The notes below the pieces were generated by a model. The model was not told the origin of the DNA. It did no database searches and worked only from the letters and a program-made list of their open reading frames with translations. Shown piece by piece: positions 1 through 6,636 of a stretch of 9,859 nt of DNA. Origin of the DNA: an uncultured Alphaproteobacteria bacterium. Lineage in GTDB: Bacteria; Pseudomonadota; Alphaproteobacteria; Paracaedibacterales; CAIULA01. Where the stretch lies: assembly GCA_903905285.1 (NCBI GenBank), contig CAIVFQ010000194.1, positions 1 through 9,859 on the forward strand. The letters run 5' to 3'. The first letter of the stretch is position 1; the number at the start of each line of letters is the position of its first letter. The position numbers and the translations under genes were made by a program.

Positions 1-56
1 AGCCGAAGTCTTTTGCCTAATTCGAGGCTTTCTCTCAACGAGACGCAAACAGGGGT

Positions 57-452
57 TTAATATCTTTCATGCCATCCTAAATCCTCAGTTCTGCCCACAA
101 TAAACCTGGGTAGTTACCCTAAAAGTTTATTCATGTGATCTGTGTATCGGCAGACAGTTTCCCATGTTTGTGCCACATGAAGGTTTCCTGTGGATGGTTG
201 AATATATTTATTGTCATCACGATGCTGGTGGTAAAGAACTGACATGCCCGTCTTCCCTTTATCTCCACCATATTGAGCAGAGAGCCCCTCTCTTTTTATG
301 GAATCAAGATTTTCCTGAAGAGTTACGTGATAATACGTAGTCCACCCGTTTCTAACATGAATGTTACCGTGCTCTTCTGGAATGCGAGCGTAACAATCAC
401 TGTTAACGTTCAGTAAAATTAATAAAATGAAATTAATTATAGTCATAAACAT
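57..452 (-). pseudogene. Small secreted ART-like protein, apparently broken by an in-frame stop
   Basis: The intact part runs from ATG at 452 to TAA at 116-114 (112 aa). AAAGG at 466-462 lies 9 nt before the start. Residues 1-20 are a hydrophobic export signal (INFILLILLN core). The mature part has the motif YYHVT (40-44) followed by a spaced IKREGL (52-57) and GG (62-63). This resembles the first strand and following helix of ADP-ribosyltransferase-fold enzymes, where this His contacts NAD. The ART likeness is my pattern reading, not a proven family assignment. The protein is short for an ART and lacks the later strands. Past the TAA, the same frame stays open for 18 more codons with protein-like content (FIVGRTEDLGWHERY) before the next TAA at 59-57. 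This suggests a nonsense mutation in a longer gene, with the rest decayed or beyond the left edge. It could equally be an intact 112-aa gene. It lies 78 bp downstream of pntB on the same strand. Confidence 0.4.
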
Positions 453-530
453 GCAATATTGCCTTTAAAGAGCTAGGACCAAACAAGAATAAGATTTAAG
501 CGGATAATTCTGTGATGGCGACAAGCATTA

Positions 531-1934
531 TCATTCTTTCAACGTTTTCAAAATTTGTTCGCATACTTTCTTGGCATCGCCCAGAACCATCAGCGTATTG
601 TCGCGATAGAATAACTCGTTATCTACACCAGCATAGCCGGACGCTAGTGATCGTTTCACAAACAAAACCGTACGGGCATTTTCAACATCCAGAATGGGCA
701 TGCCATAAATGGGTGAACTTGTATCGGTTTTGGCTGCGGGGTTGGTGATATCATTGGCACCAATAACAAACGCGACGTCAGTGGATGAAAAATCATGGTT
801 GATTTCTTCCAGCTCAAGAACCTCGTCGTACGGAACATTGGCTTCGGCTAATAACACATTCATGTGGCCTGGCATACGTCCAGCAACGGGGTGAATCGCG
901 TACCGTACCTTTACCCCTTTTTGTTTTAAAAGATCAACCATTTCGCGCAAAACATGTTGAGCCTGAGCCACTGCCATACCATAACCCGGCACAATAATAA
1001 CCGAACTGGCATTGCCCATAATGTACGCGGCATCTTCGCCACTGCTGACCTTAATGGGTTTGTCCGATTGACCTGCTGCAGCATCAGAGGAAGCCGCTGC
1101 GGGGTCTGTTCCAAAGCCACCCAAAATAACATTAAAGATCGATCGGTTCATACCCTTACACATAATGTAACTAAGGATGGCACCTGAGGCACCAACCAGG
1201 GCACCCGTAATAATCAACAAGTTGTTGTTCAAGGTGAACCCAATACCAGCTGCTGCCCAACCTGAATAAGAATTCAACATGGAAATAACAACGGGCATGT
1301 CCGCGCCACCAATCGGCAGAATTAAGAGGAATCCTAAGGCAAAGGCCAAGATAGTCATGACCCAAAAGAAGAAAGAGGACGACGTGCTAATGAACAAAAG
1401 TAATAACACAACAACTCCAACACCTATGAGGGCGTTTAGTTTATGTTGTTGGGGGAAAATCAGAGGTTTTCCAGTGATAAGACCTTGCAATTTACCAAAG
1501 GCCACAATCGATCCCGTGAAGGTAATCGCGCCAATAATAGAACCCAGTCCCATTTCAAAAAGGCTTGTGAACCCAATGTGACCTTCCATGCCAATATGGA
1601 AAATGCCAGGGGCATAAAGGGCAGCGGCTGCCACAAATACGGCGGCTAATCCTACCAAGCTGTGAAAGGCAGCGACCAATTGGGGTAGGGCTGTCATGGC
1701 AATATTTTTTGCAATAAAGGCACCAATGCCGCCCCCTATGGCAATGGCCAAAACAATCCACCGATACTGATCAATACCTGGTGTTAACAGGGTGGTCAGT
1801 ATGGCAATAACCATGCCACACATGCCATATAAGTTACCGTTACGTGACGTGGCTGCCGATGATAATCCCTTTAAGGAAAAAACAAAACAAACAGCAGAAA
1901 TTAAGTAAAAGAACGCTGATAGATTAATTGACAT
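531..1934 (-). CDS. pntB: NAD(P) transhydrogenase subunit beta
   Basis: This is the membrane and NADP(H)-binding subunit of the proton-translocating transhydrogenase, which uses the proton motive force to reduce NADP+ with NADH. It has 467 aa, close to the usual ~462. Residues 1-270 are a series of membrane helices. They include H91 in AAFHSLVG and D212 in GGADMPVV, matching the conserved His and Asp tied to proton transfer in E. coli PntB. A linker at about 275-300 leads to the NADP(H) domain III, with GYGMAVAQ (317-324), HPVAGRMPGHMNV (348-360), GANDITNPAA (392-401) and KRSLASGYAG (427-436), all canonical. ATG at 1934 is preceded by a weak purine-rich site (AAAGAGAAA). It is the last gene of the pnt operon, 29 bp after pntAb. 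All expected catalytic motifs are present, so it should be functional. Confidence 0.98.
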   Translation of the reverse strand: MSINLSAFFYLISAVCFVFSLKGLSSAATSRNGNLYGMCGMVIAILTTLLTPGIDQYRWIVLAIAIGGGIGAFIAKNIAMTALPQLVAAFHSLVGLAAVFVAAAALYAPGIFHIGMEGHIGFTSLFEMGLGSIIGAITFTGSIVAFGKLQGLITGKPLIFPQQHKLNALIGVGVVVLLLLFISTSSSFFFWVMTILAFALGFLLILPIGGADMPVVISMLNSYSGWAAAGIGFTLNNNLLIITGALVGASGAILSYIMCKGMNRSIFNVILGGFGTDPAAASSDAAAGQSDKPIKVSSGEDAAYIMGNASSVIIVPGYGMAVAQAQHVLREMVDLLKQKGVKVRYAIHPVAGRMPGHMNVLLAEANVPYDEVLELEEINHDFSSTDVAFVIGANDITNPAAKTDTSSPIYGMPILDVENARTVLFVKRSLASGYAGVDNELFYRDNTLMVLGDAKKVCEQILKTLKE

Positions 1935-1963
1935 AATTGTTTCTCTTTATTATTTATGCTTTG

Positions 1964-2371
1964 TTATTTTTTCTGGGCGAACATTTTCAACATGCGTTGC
2001 GTCACAATAAAGCCGCCAAAAATGTTGATGGAGGCTAAGACAACGGCCAAGAAACCAAAGGTTACCGATATGCCGCCAACAGCCGGGCCTGCCGCAATAA
2101 GTGCGCCCACAATAATGACGCTAGAAATGGCATTGGTAACTGACATTAACGGCGAATGAAGGGCCGGCGTGACTTTCCAAACAACGTAATAGCCCACAAA
2201 ACAGGCCAAGATAAAGACCGTCAGGCCAATCATGAAAGGGGACATACCTTCGGCGCCGGTTTGGTGGGCCAAATGTTTAACGGTGGTGTCCAGTTCCTTC
2301 GCGTTTTCAACCAGTTCGCGCGCAGCCTGTAAAACTTTACTGCTGTGAGATGTTAAGCTTTGAATGTCCAT
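1964..2371 (-). CDS. pntAb: NAD(P) transhydrogenase subunit alpha, membrane part
   Basis: This short membrane subunit (135 aa) corresponds to the C-terminal part of E. coli PntA, here a separate gene as in Rhodospirillum rubrum (PntAB, about 139 aa). After a polar N-terminus of about 44 residues it has three hydrophobic segments at roughly 46-66, 80-98 and 103-125. They carry the conserved [12 protein letters not shown] (72-83) and the terminal [10 protein letters not shown] (119-128). It packs with PntB to form the proton channel. ATG at 2371 lies only 3 bp after the pntAa stop. The AAAGG used as its ribosome-binding site is inside the last codons of pntAa, about 8 nt before the start, so the two genes are probably translationally coupled. 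Confidence 0.97.
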   Translation of the reverse strand: MDIQSLTSHSSKVLQAARELVENAKELDTTVKHLAHQTGAEGMSPFMIGLTVFILACFVGYYVVWKVTPALHSPLMSVTNAISSVIIVGALIAAGPAVGGISVTFGFLAVVLASINIFGGFIVTQRMLKMFAQKK

Positions 2372-2374
2372 AGG

Positions 2375-3505
2375 TTAGGCCTTTTCTGGAGTCGTAAAGT
2401 GGGGGTGAATAATTTTGCCGCCGTGCGTCAAAGCCGTCGATGTGACAATTTCATCCTGCCAATTGATCGTGTGTGCATCATCAGCAAACAGATTTTTTAT
2501 GAAATTAAACAGGTTTCGGCTGTAAAGCTGACTGGCATCACCGGCAATGCGGCTAAGGATATTAGCTGGGCCAATAACAATAACACCGTTTTTAACAAGG
2601 GTTTTTCCCCATACCGTATCGGCACAATTGCCACCGCTTTCAGCGGCCAGGTCAATAATGACAGATCCAGGCTTCATGGATTTTACCATAGCTGCTGTTA
2701 TTAATACGGGTGCTGGCTTTCCGGGGATTTGGGCGGTGGTGATGATGATGTCTTGATTTTTAACAACTTCAGCCAATTTATCGGCCTGGGCTTGTTTATA
2801 AGTTTCGCTCATCTCTTTAGCATAACCGCCGACGGCATCGCCGCTTTCTTGGGTTTCGACTTCAATAAAGGTGGCGCCAAGGCTTTGCACTTGTTCTTTG
2901 GCAGCTGTTCTGACATCAAATGCCGATACAATCGCCCCTAAGCGTTTGGCTGTGGCAATCGCCTGCAAACCTGCAACACCAGCCCCTAGAATCAAAACAC
3001 GGGCGGCAGCAATTGTACCAGCCGCTGTCATCATTAAGGGAAAGGCACGTCCAAATTCAGACGCTGCATCGACCACGGCTTTGTAACCGGCCAGGTTGCT
3101 TTGGGACGACAGCACATCCATTGTTTGGGCGCGGGTAATGCGCGGCAATAATTCCAAACTAAAACTTGTTGTTTTTGATTTTTCCAAAAGGGGCAGGGCG
3201 TCACTATTCTGATGGGGTTTTAACAAACCAATCAACAGCGCATCCTTTTTTAAAGATTTGATGTCTTTCTGATCTAAAGGAGCTGCGCACAAAACAATGT
3301 CGGCTTTTTCAAGCAAGGCCTGACGGTCCTTCTCTATGCTGGCCCCACATTTTTCATAAGCTGAATTCACATAACCGGCGTCTTTGCCCGCATCTGATTC
3401 AAGGGCGATTTGATAGCCCAGCTCGACATATTTCTTTGTGATCTCTGGCGTGATAGCAACACGTTTTTCATTCGCCATCGATTCTTTCAAGGCAACAATA
3501 ATCAT
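2375..3505 (-). CDS. pntAa: NAD(P) transhydrogenase subunit alpha, NAD(H)-binding part
   Basis: This is the soluble NAD(H)-binding domain I of transhydrogenase, related to alanine dehydrogenase. It has 376 aa, as expected for the split alphaproteobacterial form (R. rubrum PntAA, about 384). The N-terminus has the family pattern KESMANEKRVAITPE (7-21). The loop RITRAQTMDVLSSQSNLAGY (122-141) covers the nucleotide site. A Rossmann motif GAGVAG (174-179) is followed by D197, which should bind the adenine ribose. LAAESGGN (286-293) and the NILSRIAGDASQLYSRN region (315-331) are also typical. ATG at 3505 fits the family N-terminus (MIIVALKES), although the nearest AAAGG is about 14 nt upstream, a long spacing. 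It is the first gene of the pntAa-pntAb-pntB operon. Confidence 0.97.
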   Translation of the reverse strand: MIIVALKESMANEKRVAITPEITKKYVELGYQIALESDAGKDAGYVNSAYEKCGASIEKDRQALLEKADIVLCAAPLDQKDIKSLKKDALLIGLLKPHQNSDALPLLEKSKTTSFSLELLPRITRAQTMDVLSSQSNLAGYKAVVDAASEFGRAFPLMMTAAGTIAAARVLILGAGVAGLQAIATAKRLGAIVSAFDVRTAAKEQVQSLGATFIEVETQESGDAVGGYAKEMSETYKQAQADKLAEVVKNQDIIITTAQIPGKPAPVLITAAMVKSMKPGSVIIDLAAESGGNCADTVWGKTLVKNGVIVIGPANILSRIAGDASQLYSRNLFNFIKNLFADDAHTINWQDEIVTSTALTHGGKIIHPHFTTPEKA

Positions 3506-3552
3506 TGTTTTTAATAAGACCTTTTTGGAAAAGTAAAATTCAGGTAATTATA
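3506..3552 (-). promoter_or_regulatory. Candidate promoter of the pnt operon
   Basis: On the minus strand a perfect TATAAT lies at 3552-3547, about 41 nt before the pntAa start. A weak -35 candidate (TTTATC) can be placed 16 bp upstream. The -10 match is good and the position suits an operon start. The call comes from sequence reading alone. Confidence 0.4.
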
Positions 3553-3554
3553 AG
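3525..3554 (+). promoter_or_regulatory. Candidate promoter of lpxK, overlapping the pnt -10
   Basis: TTGGAA (3525-3530) and TATAAG (3549-3554) are 18 bp apart on the plus strand, pointing to lpxK. The -10 shares bases with the minus-strand TATAAT of the pnt operon, because TTATAA (3548-3553) is self-complementary. If both are real, divergent polymerases would compete here. Confidence 0.3.
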
Positions 3555-3570
3555 CATTTTTCTAAAAAGA

Positions 3571-3590
3571 TAAAGGTCCTTTAAATTTAA
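3571..3590. repeat. Two adjacent short palindromes in the pnt/lpxK spacer
   Basis: TAAAGG-T-CCTTTA (3571-3583) is a perfect 13-bp odd palindrome, and TTAAATTTAA (3581-3590) is a perfect 10-bp palindrome overlapping its end. They lie between the divergent genes and could be an operator. AT-rich palindromes also arise by chance, so this is a low-confidence site. Confidence 0.25.
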
Positions 3591-3641
3591 GCCGAGATAG
3601 GTTAGAAATTAAGGATAACAAATTTTAAAGGAATCATAGCG

Positions 3642-4616
3642 TTGTTTAAAACACCCCAGTTTTGGCATCGTGATTCCTTGATGAGTCGCTTCCTAAAACC
3701 GTTGTCTTGGATTTATTGCCTTCTGGCCTCATGGAAAGAATCGCACCGAAAACCCCACAGAGTTTCTGTTCCTGTTATCTGCGTGGGCAATTTGGTTATG
3801 GGCGGTGCTGGAAAAACACCAACGGTTATTGCCATTGTTAAAATATTAAAGGAAATGGGGCATCAGCCGCATATTCTAAGTCGGGGCTATGGCGGGTATT
3901 TTCGGGACGTTGCCCGTGTCGATGTCAGTAAACATTCTTATCTTCAGGTTGGCGACGAACCTTTGCTGCTTTCAGCGCATGCTCCCACTTGGACAGGGGT
4001 CAGCCGTGTTGCCGCCGCACAGGCAGCCATAGCAGCCGGTGCAACCATTTTAGTCATGGATGATGGGTTGCAAAGCTCCAGGTTGATGAAAGATTACAGC
4101 TTGGTTGTGATTGATTGTATTCAGGGGCTGGGGAATAATTTAGTTTTCCCCGCGGGACCTTTAAGAGAGCCCCTTCAAAAAGGGTTAAAACGGGCGCAGG
4201 CAGTTTTGTTTGTTGGTGATAAAGAAAATTTCAGCAAACCCAAAGGTCTTAGTACGTTTAGTCATCAATATACAGCCCGATTGGCGGCGATCTCATCCCT
4301 TAAGCCTCAGCCTGTTGTGGCCTTTGCTGGCATAGGATACCCCGAAAAATTCCGCTATACGCTAGAAGAACAGGGGTTCTTAGTTAAAGATTTTGTCGAT
4401 TTTGCCGATCACCATCCTTACACTATTACTGATATGCAAAAGCTTGAACGGCTAGCCCAAATGCACAATGCTCCCCTGATCACAACCGAGAAAGACTATT
4501 TTAGGATTCCCGCATTCTATAAAAATGCCATTCTTACGTTACCCGTTGTGTTGCAATTTGACCAGGATGTGTCTTTTCAAAAGGCCCTTGGTGATATCTT
4601 TATCTTACCCTCTTGA
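3642..4616 (+). CDS. lpxK: Tetraacyldisaccharide 4'-kinase
   Basis: This enzyme phosphorylates the 4' position of the tetraacylated glucosamine disaccharide using ATP. It is the sixth step of lipid A synthesis, at the inner face of the cytoplasmic membrane. It has 324 aa (E. coli LpxK 328). An N-terminal amphipathic or membrane helix lies at about 16-34. The LpxK-type P-loop VGNLVMGGAGKTP spans 48-60. Other family motifs are SRGYGG (80-85), GDEPLLL (104-110), Walker B-like MDDGLQ (139-144), AGIGYPEKF (229-237), DHHPYT (256-261) and TTEKDYFR (281-288). The start is TTG at 3642. It has AAAGGA (3627-3632) 9 nt upstream, and the resulting MFKTPQFWHRDS matches the usual LpxK N-terminus, which the internal ATG at 3681 would remove. 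The gene stands alone and is convergent with the next gene, 16 bp between stops, with no clear terminator between them. Confidence 0.96.
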   Translation: MFKTPQFWHRDSLMSRFLKPLSWIYCLLASWKESHRKPHRVSVPVICVGNLVMGGAGKTPTVIAIVKILKEMGHQPHILSRGYGGYFRDVARVDVSKHSYLQVGDEPLLLSAHAPTWTGVSRVAAAQAAIAAGATILVMDDGLQSSRLMKDYSLVVIDCIQGLGNNLVFPAGPLREPLQKGLKRAQAVLFVGDKENFSKPKGLSTFSHQYTARLAAISSLKPQPVVAFAGIGYPEKFRYTLEEQGFLVKDFVDFADHHPYTITDMQKLERLAQMHNAPLITTEKDYFRIPAFYKNAILTLPVVLQFDQDVSFQKALGDIFILPS

Positions 4617-4632
4617 TCTTAAACGACAGACC

Positions 4633-5481
4633 TTAGCGTTGTGATGCTCTCTGAAAACTTGGGAGACTTGGAAAAAAGATATCTTGTGATGAATCTTCTG
4701 TTTCTAGCAGAAAATCTTCTTCTTCCTCTTCTTCTATCATTTCATCTTGGTCTTGTGCCATTCCGGGCAGTACGACAACCGAAGACCAATAGTTAACAAG
4801 GGTTACTATATTCGCCTGAAAGAGTGCACGGTCAAATGTCTTGCAAACATACCCGGAGGCATAATTTTGATAAACATTAACCATTTCCTCAATGCTTATT
4901 CCATTGGTTAAAATAATGACCGGAATGCCTTGCAGCAAACGATCTCGTTTAATTTCTTTCAAAACATTAAAGCCATCGCGTTTGGGTATGTTAAGGTTTA
5001 AAAGAATAAGGTCAGGGCGCGGAAAATCGACATCTAGATCTTGTTTGTAGCGTAAGAAATCAATAGTTTGGGCGCCATCATGAACACAAAAGACATTGAT
5101 TTTGTGATTAGATGCATCCAAAGCACGGCGCATGAGAAGCTCGTCAGCTGGGTCATCTTCAACTAATAAAATATTTAAAGCTTTAGCTGGGTTATGGAAA
5201 ACAGCGTTCCCCTTTTTTTTCTCGCTCCGTTGGTGGAGAGACGTAAATCCCTGATAAAAGTAATGGGGCGAAGTTCCATAAAATTGTCCTAGCTGATATA
5301 AAACACCAGCCGAGACGCGACTTTGTGCTTGTTCGTATTTCTGGATCTGTTGATGCGATATGCCTAAGTTTTCCCCAACTTGCGCCAAGGTAAATCCAAG
5401 CTTATGGCGTTTCTCTCTTAAACGCTTCCCAATGAAGACATCTAATTCTTTTAAATCATCTGCTAAATTATCCACATTCAA
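4633..5481 (-). CDS. XRE-type DNA-binding / receiver-domain fusion with Asn at the phosphoacceptor site
   Basis: The protein has 282 aa. Residues 17-78 are a Cro/C1 (XRE) helix-turn-helix in the alphaproteobacterial style, with FTLAQVGENLGISHQQIQKY (30-49) as the core. Residues 102-240 are a CheY-like receiver most like the Rcp1 type that serves phytochromes. It has the acidic pair D109/D110 in LLVEDD, T192 in ILTN, K214 in YVCK, and an ending NYWSSVVVLP. The phosphorylated Asp of this type sits in LLDLNxP. Here the residue is N162 (LLNLNIP, codon AAC), and the usual Pro after K214 is Thr. The domain is therefore probably not phosphorylated normally and may act as a fixed-state or ligand-responsive pseudo-receiver. 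Residues 248-267 form a strongly acidic tail with six Glu in a row. The listed start is TTG 5481. GTG at 5475 has AGG 7 nt upstream and may be the true start (280 aa). The targets are unknown. Confidence 0.85.
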   Translation of the reverse strand: MNVDNLADDLKELDVFIGKRLREKRHKLGFTLAQVGENLGISHQQIQKYEQAQSRVSAGVLYQLGQFYGTSPHYFYQGFTSLHQRSEKKKGNAVFHNPAKALNILLVEDDPADELLMRRALDASNHKINVFCVHDGAQTIDFLRYKQDLDVDFPRPDLILLNLNIPKRDGFNVLKEIKRDRLLQGIPVIILTNGISIEEMVNVYQNYASGYVCKTFDRALFQANIVTLVNYWSSVVVLPGMAQDQDEMIEEEEEEDFLLETEDSSQDIFFPSLPSFQRASQR

Positions 5482-5775
5482 ACCTATTTATTGATTGCTA
5501 TTATCTAACTTCTGTTTTTGGAAAGACGCGGGTTAAGATAATAATCGACTTGATCAAGGTGCCGTCTTTATTCTTATTGTCGGCTGGATTATTTCATCAC
5601 TTTAACGAACTTGATGCCGCACTCTAACACGGTTTGGGTCATTATCTATATGTTTCTCGCTTCCTAATGGTTGAAAGATAAGTGATTTTTCCCCTTTTTG
5701 ATTGATATTGGTGTGTTTTAGACGCCTTTTTGGAGATATAATTCAAAAATTCAATTTGACTAGGTTTGAAGGGCG
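5482..5775. other. 294-bp spacer between pgsA and the XRE-receiver gene
   Basis: No convincing ORF or RNA gene is visible. On the minus strand GATAAT at 5505-5500, about 19 nt before the regulator start, could be a -10, but no good -35 accompanies it. A perfect 10-bp palindrome CTTGATCAAG lies at 5549-5558, 68 bp upstream of the regulator start, and is a possible operator. No hairpin with a T-run after pgsA is clear, so read-through from pgsA is possible. Confidence 0.3.
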
Positions 5776-6339
5776 CTATCTTCGATCGTTATCAATTTCA
5801 TGAATACAGGTTTTTAGATAGTCCCATCCTGTTATGAGCGTCATAGCCGCTGCTATCCATAGAAAAATTTCCCCGATGGTGCTGATAAAGCGGCCAAAGT
5901 TAGATGCATCCCCTAAAAGCAAACAACCGATAGAAAACATTTGCACGGCCGTTTTCCACTTGGCCATAAAGCTAACAGGTAGGCTTAATTTGAATTCGCT
6001 AAGATATTCACGTAAACCCGATACCATAATTTCACGACATAGAATAATAGTTGTTGGTATCAAACTCAGTCGCGTTATTCTGTCAAACCCTGCCAACAAC
6101 AATAGTGTTGATGATACCAGAAGTTTGTCAGCAATAGGGTCAAGGGCCTGGCCTAAACGGGATGTTTGTTGCCAAATTCTGGCAAGATACCCATCCAGAA
6201 AATCTGTAAAACAGGCAATCATAAAGATGATCAAGGATGCCCAGCGACTGTAAGAACAATCAACGTAGAAAGAGACCATTACCAAGGGTATTAAAACAAT
6301 ACGACACAAGCTTAAAATGTTTGGGATGGTTGATAACAT
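5776..6339 (-). CDS. pgsA: CDP-diacylglycerol--glycerol-3-phosphate 3-phosphatidyltransferase
   Basis: This integral membrane enzyme makes phosphatidylglycerol phosphate from CDP-diacylglycerol and sn-glycerol 3-phosphate, the committed step to phosphatidylglycerol and cardiolipin. It has 187 aa, a normal length. The CDP-alcohol phosphotransferase signature DG-x2-AR-x8-G-x3-D-x3-D is perfect: D49, G50, A53, R54, G63, D67 and D71, with D46 just before. The N-terminus STIPNILSLCRI and the CREIMVSGLREYL region (101-113) are typical of PgsA rather than of phosphatidylserine or cardiolipin synthases. Several hydrophobic helices flank the motif. ATG at 6339 is preceded by no strong Shine-Dalgarno sequence. 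The gene is divergent from the ABC-F gene and on the same strand as the regulator gene 294 bp downstream. Neighbours often seen with pgsA, such as uvrC and moaD, are absent here. Confidence 0.96.
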   Translation of the reverse strand: MLSTIPNILSLCRIVLIPLVMVSFYVDCSYSRWASLIIFMIACFTDFLDGYLARIWQQTSRLGQALDPIADKLLVSSTLLLLAGFDRITRLSLIPTTIILCREIMVSGLREYLSEFKLSLPVSFMAKWKTAVQMFSIGCLLLGDASNFGRFISTIGEIFLWIAAAMTLITGWDYLKTCIHEIDNDRR

Positions 6340-6412
6340 GCGTCAAATGCTTTTAGCTGATTTGAGCCAACTCTAATCTAATGCGGCGGTTTTGTTAACT
6401 AATTTTTCTTTC

Positions 6413-6441
6413 TTGAATGTTTATCTAAAACAAGACAGAAT
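6413..6441 (+). promoter_or_regulatory. Candidate promoter for the ABC-F leader transcript
   Basis: TTGAAT (6413-6418) and CAGAAT (6436-6441) are separated by 17 bp. Each matches the sigma-70 consensus at four of six positions. A transcript from here would begin just before the Shine-Dalgarno sequence of the ten-codon upstream ORF and carry a leader of roughly 190 nt before the ABC-F start. Confidence 0.35.
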
Positions 6442-6463
6442 AGGCACCTCTAAGGAAAAGAAC

Positions 6464-6496
6464 ATGACTAAAGAAATTCGTATCATCACAGGCTAG
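6464..6496 (+). CDS. Ten-codon upstream ORF, possible leader peptide of the ABC-F gene
   Basis: ATG at 6464 has a strong AAGGA (6452-6456) 7 nt upstream and encodes MTKEIRIITG before TAG at 6494-6496. The same frame stays open past the TAG for 19 more codons (CRRTYKVLF through VPRES) to TGA at 6554-6556. It is therefore either a true short leader peptide or a small gene broken by an amber codon. A stem-loop begins 3 nt after the stop, and the ABC-F gene starts 140 bp downstream. Leader peptides with attenuators are known for several antibiotic-resistance ABC-F genes, so a regulatory role is possible but only inferred. Confidence 0.35.
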   Translation: MTKEIRIITG

Positions 6497-6499
6497 TGT

Positions 6500-6544
6500 C
6501 GGCGCACCTATAAGGTTTTGTTTTTGAAACCGGAGCGTGTGCCG
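6500..6544 (+). promoter_or_regulatory. Two-part stem-loop in the ABC-F leader
   Basis: CGGCGCAC (6500-6507) pairs with GTGTGCCG (6537-6544) over 8 bp with one G-U pair. Inside it GGTTT (6514-6518) pairs with AAACC (6527-6531), with a possible extra T-G pair around a T-rich loop. It lies directly after the stop of the upstream ORF and has no T-run, so it is not a simple terminator. A smaller hairpin CAAGC-gcgcg-GCTTG (6594-6608) follows just before the ABC-F ribosome-binding site. Confidence 0.35.
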
Positions 6545-6636
6545 CGTGAAAGTTGACATCTTGTTTGCAGGGCTCTTTGGGGCTTTTTGCTGCCAAGCGC
6601 GCGGCTTGTTAATTTGTTGTTTAATAAGGTCGTGTT

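Noticed and set aside
1..56. A further coding segment at the left edge on the minus strand
   Set aside because: One frame is open to the edge (KILNPCLRL...), but there is no start, no recognisable motif and too little length to call.
500..535. GATAAT/ATTATC dyad just after pntB as a terminator
   Set aside because: The stem is only 6 bp with an 18-nt loop and no T-run on the minus strand.
709..3138. Many plus-strand open frames across the pnt operon
   Set aside because: They lie antisense to well-supported pnt genes, show no motifs, and are shadows of the real frames.
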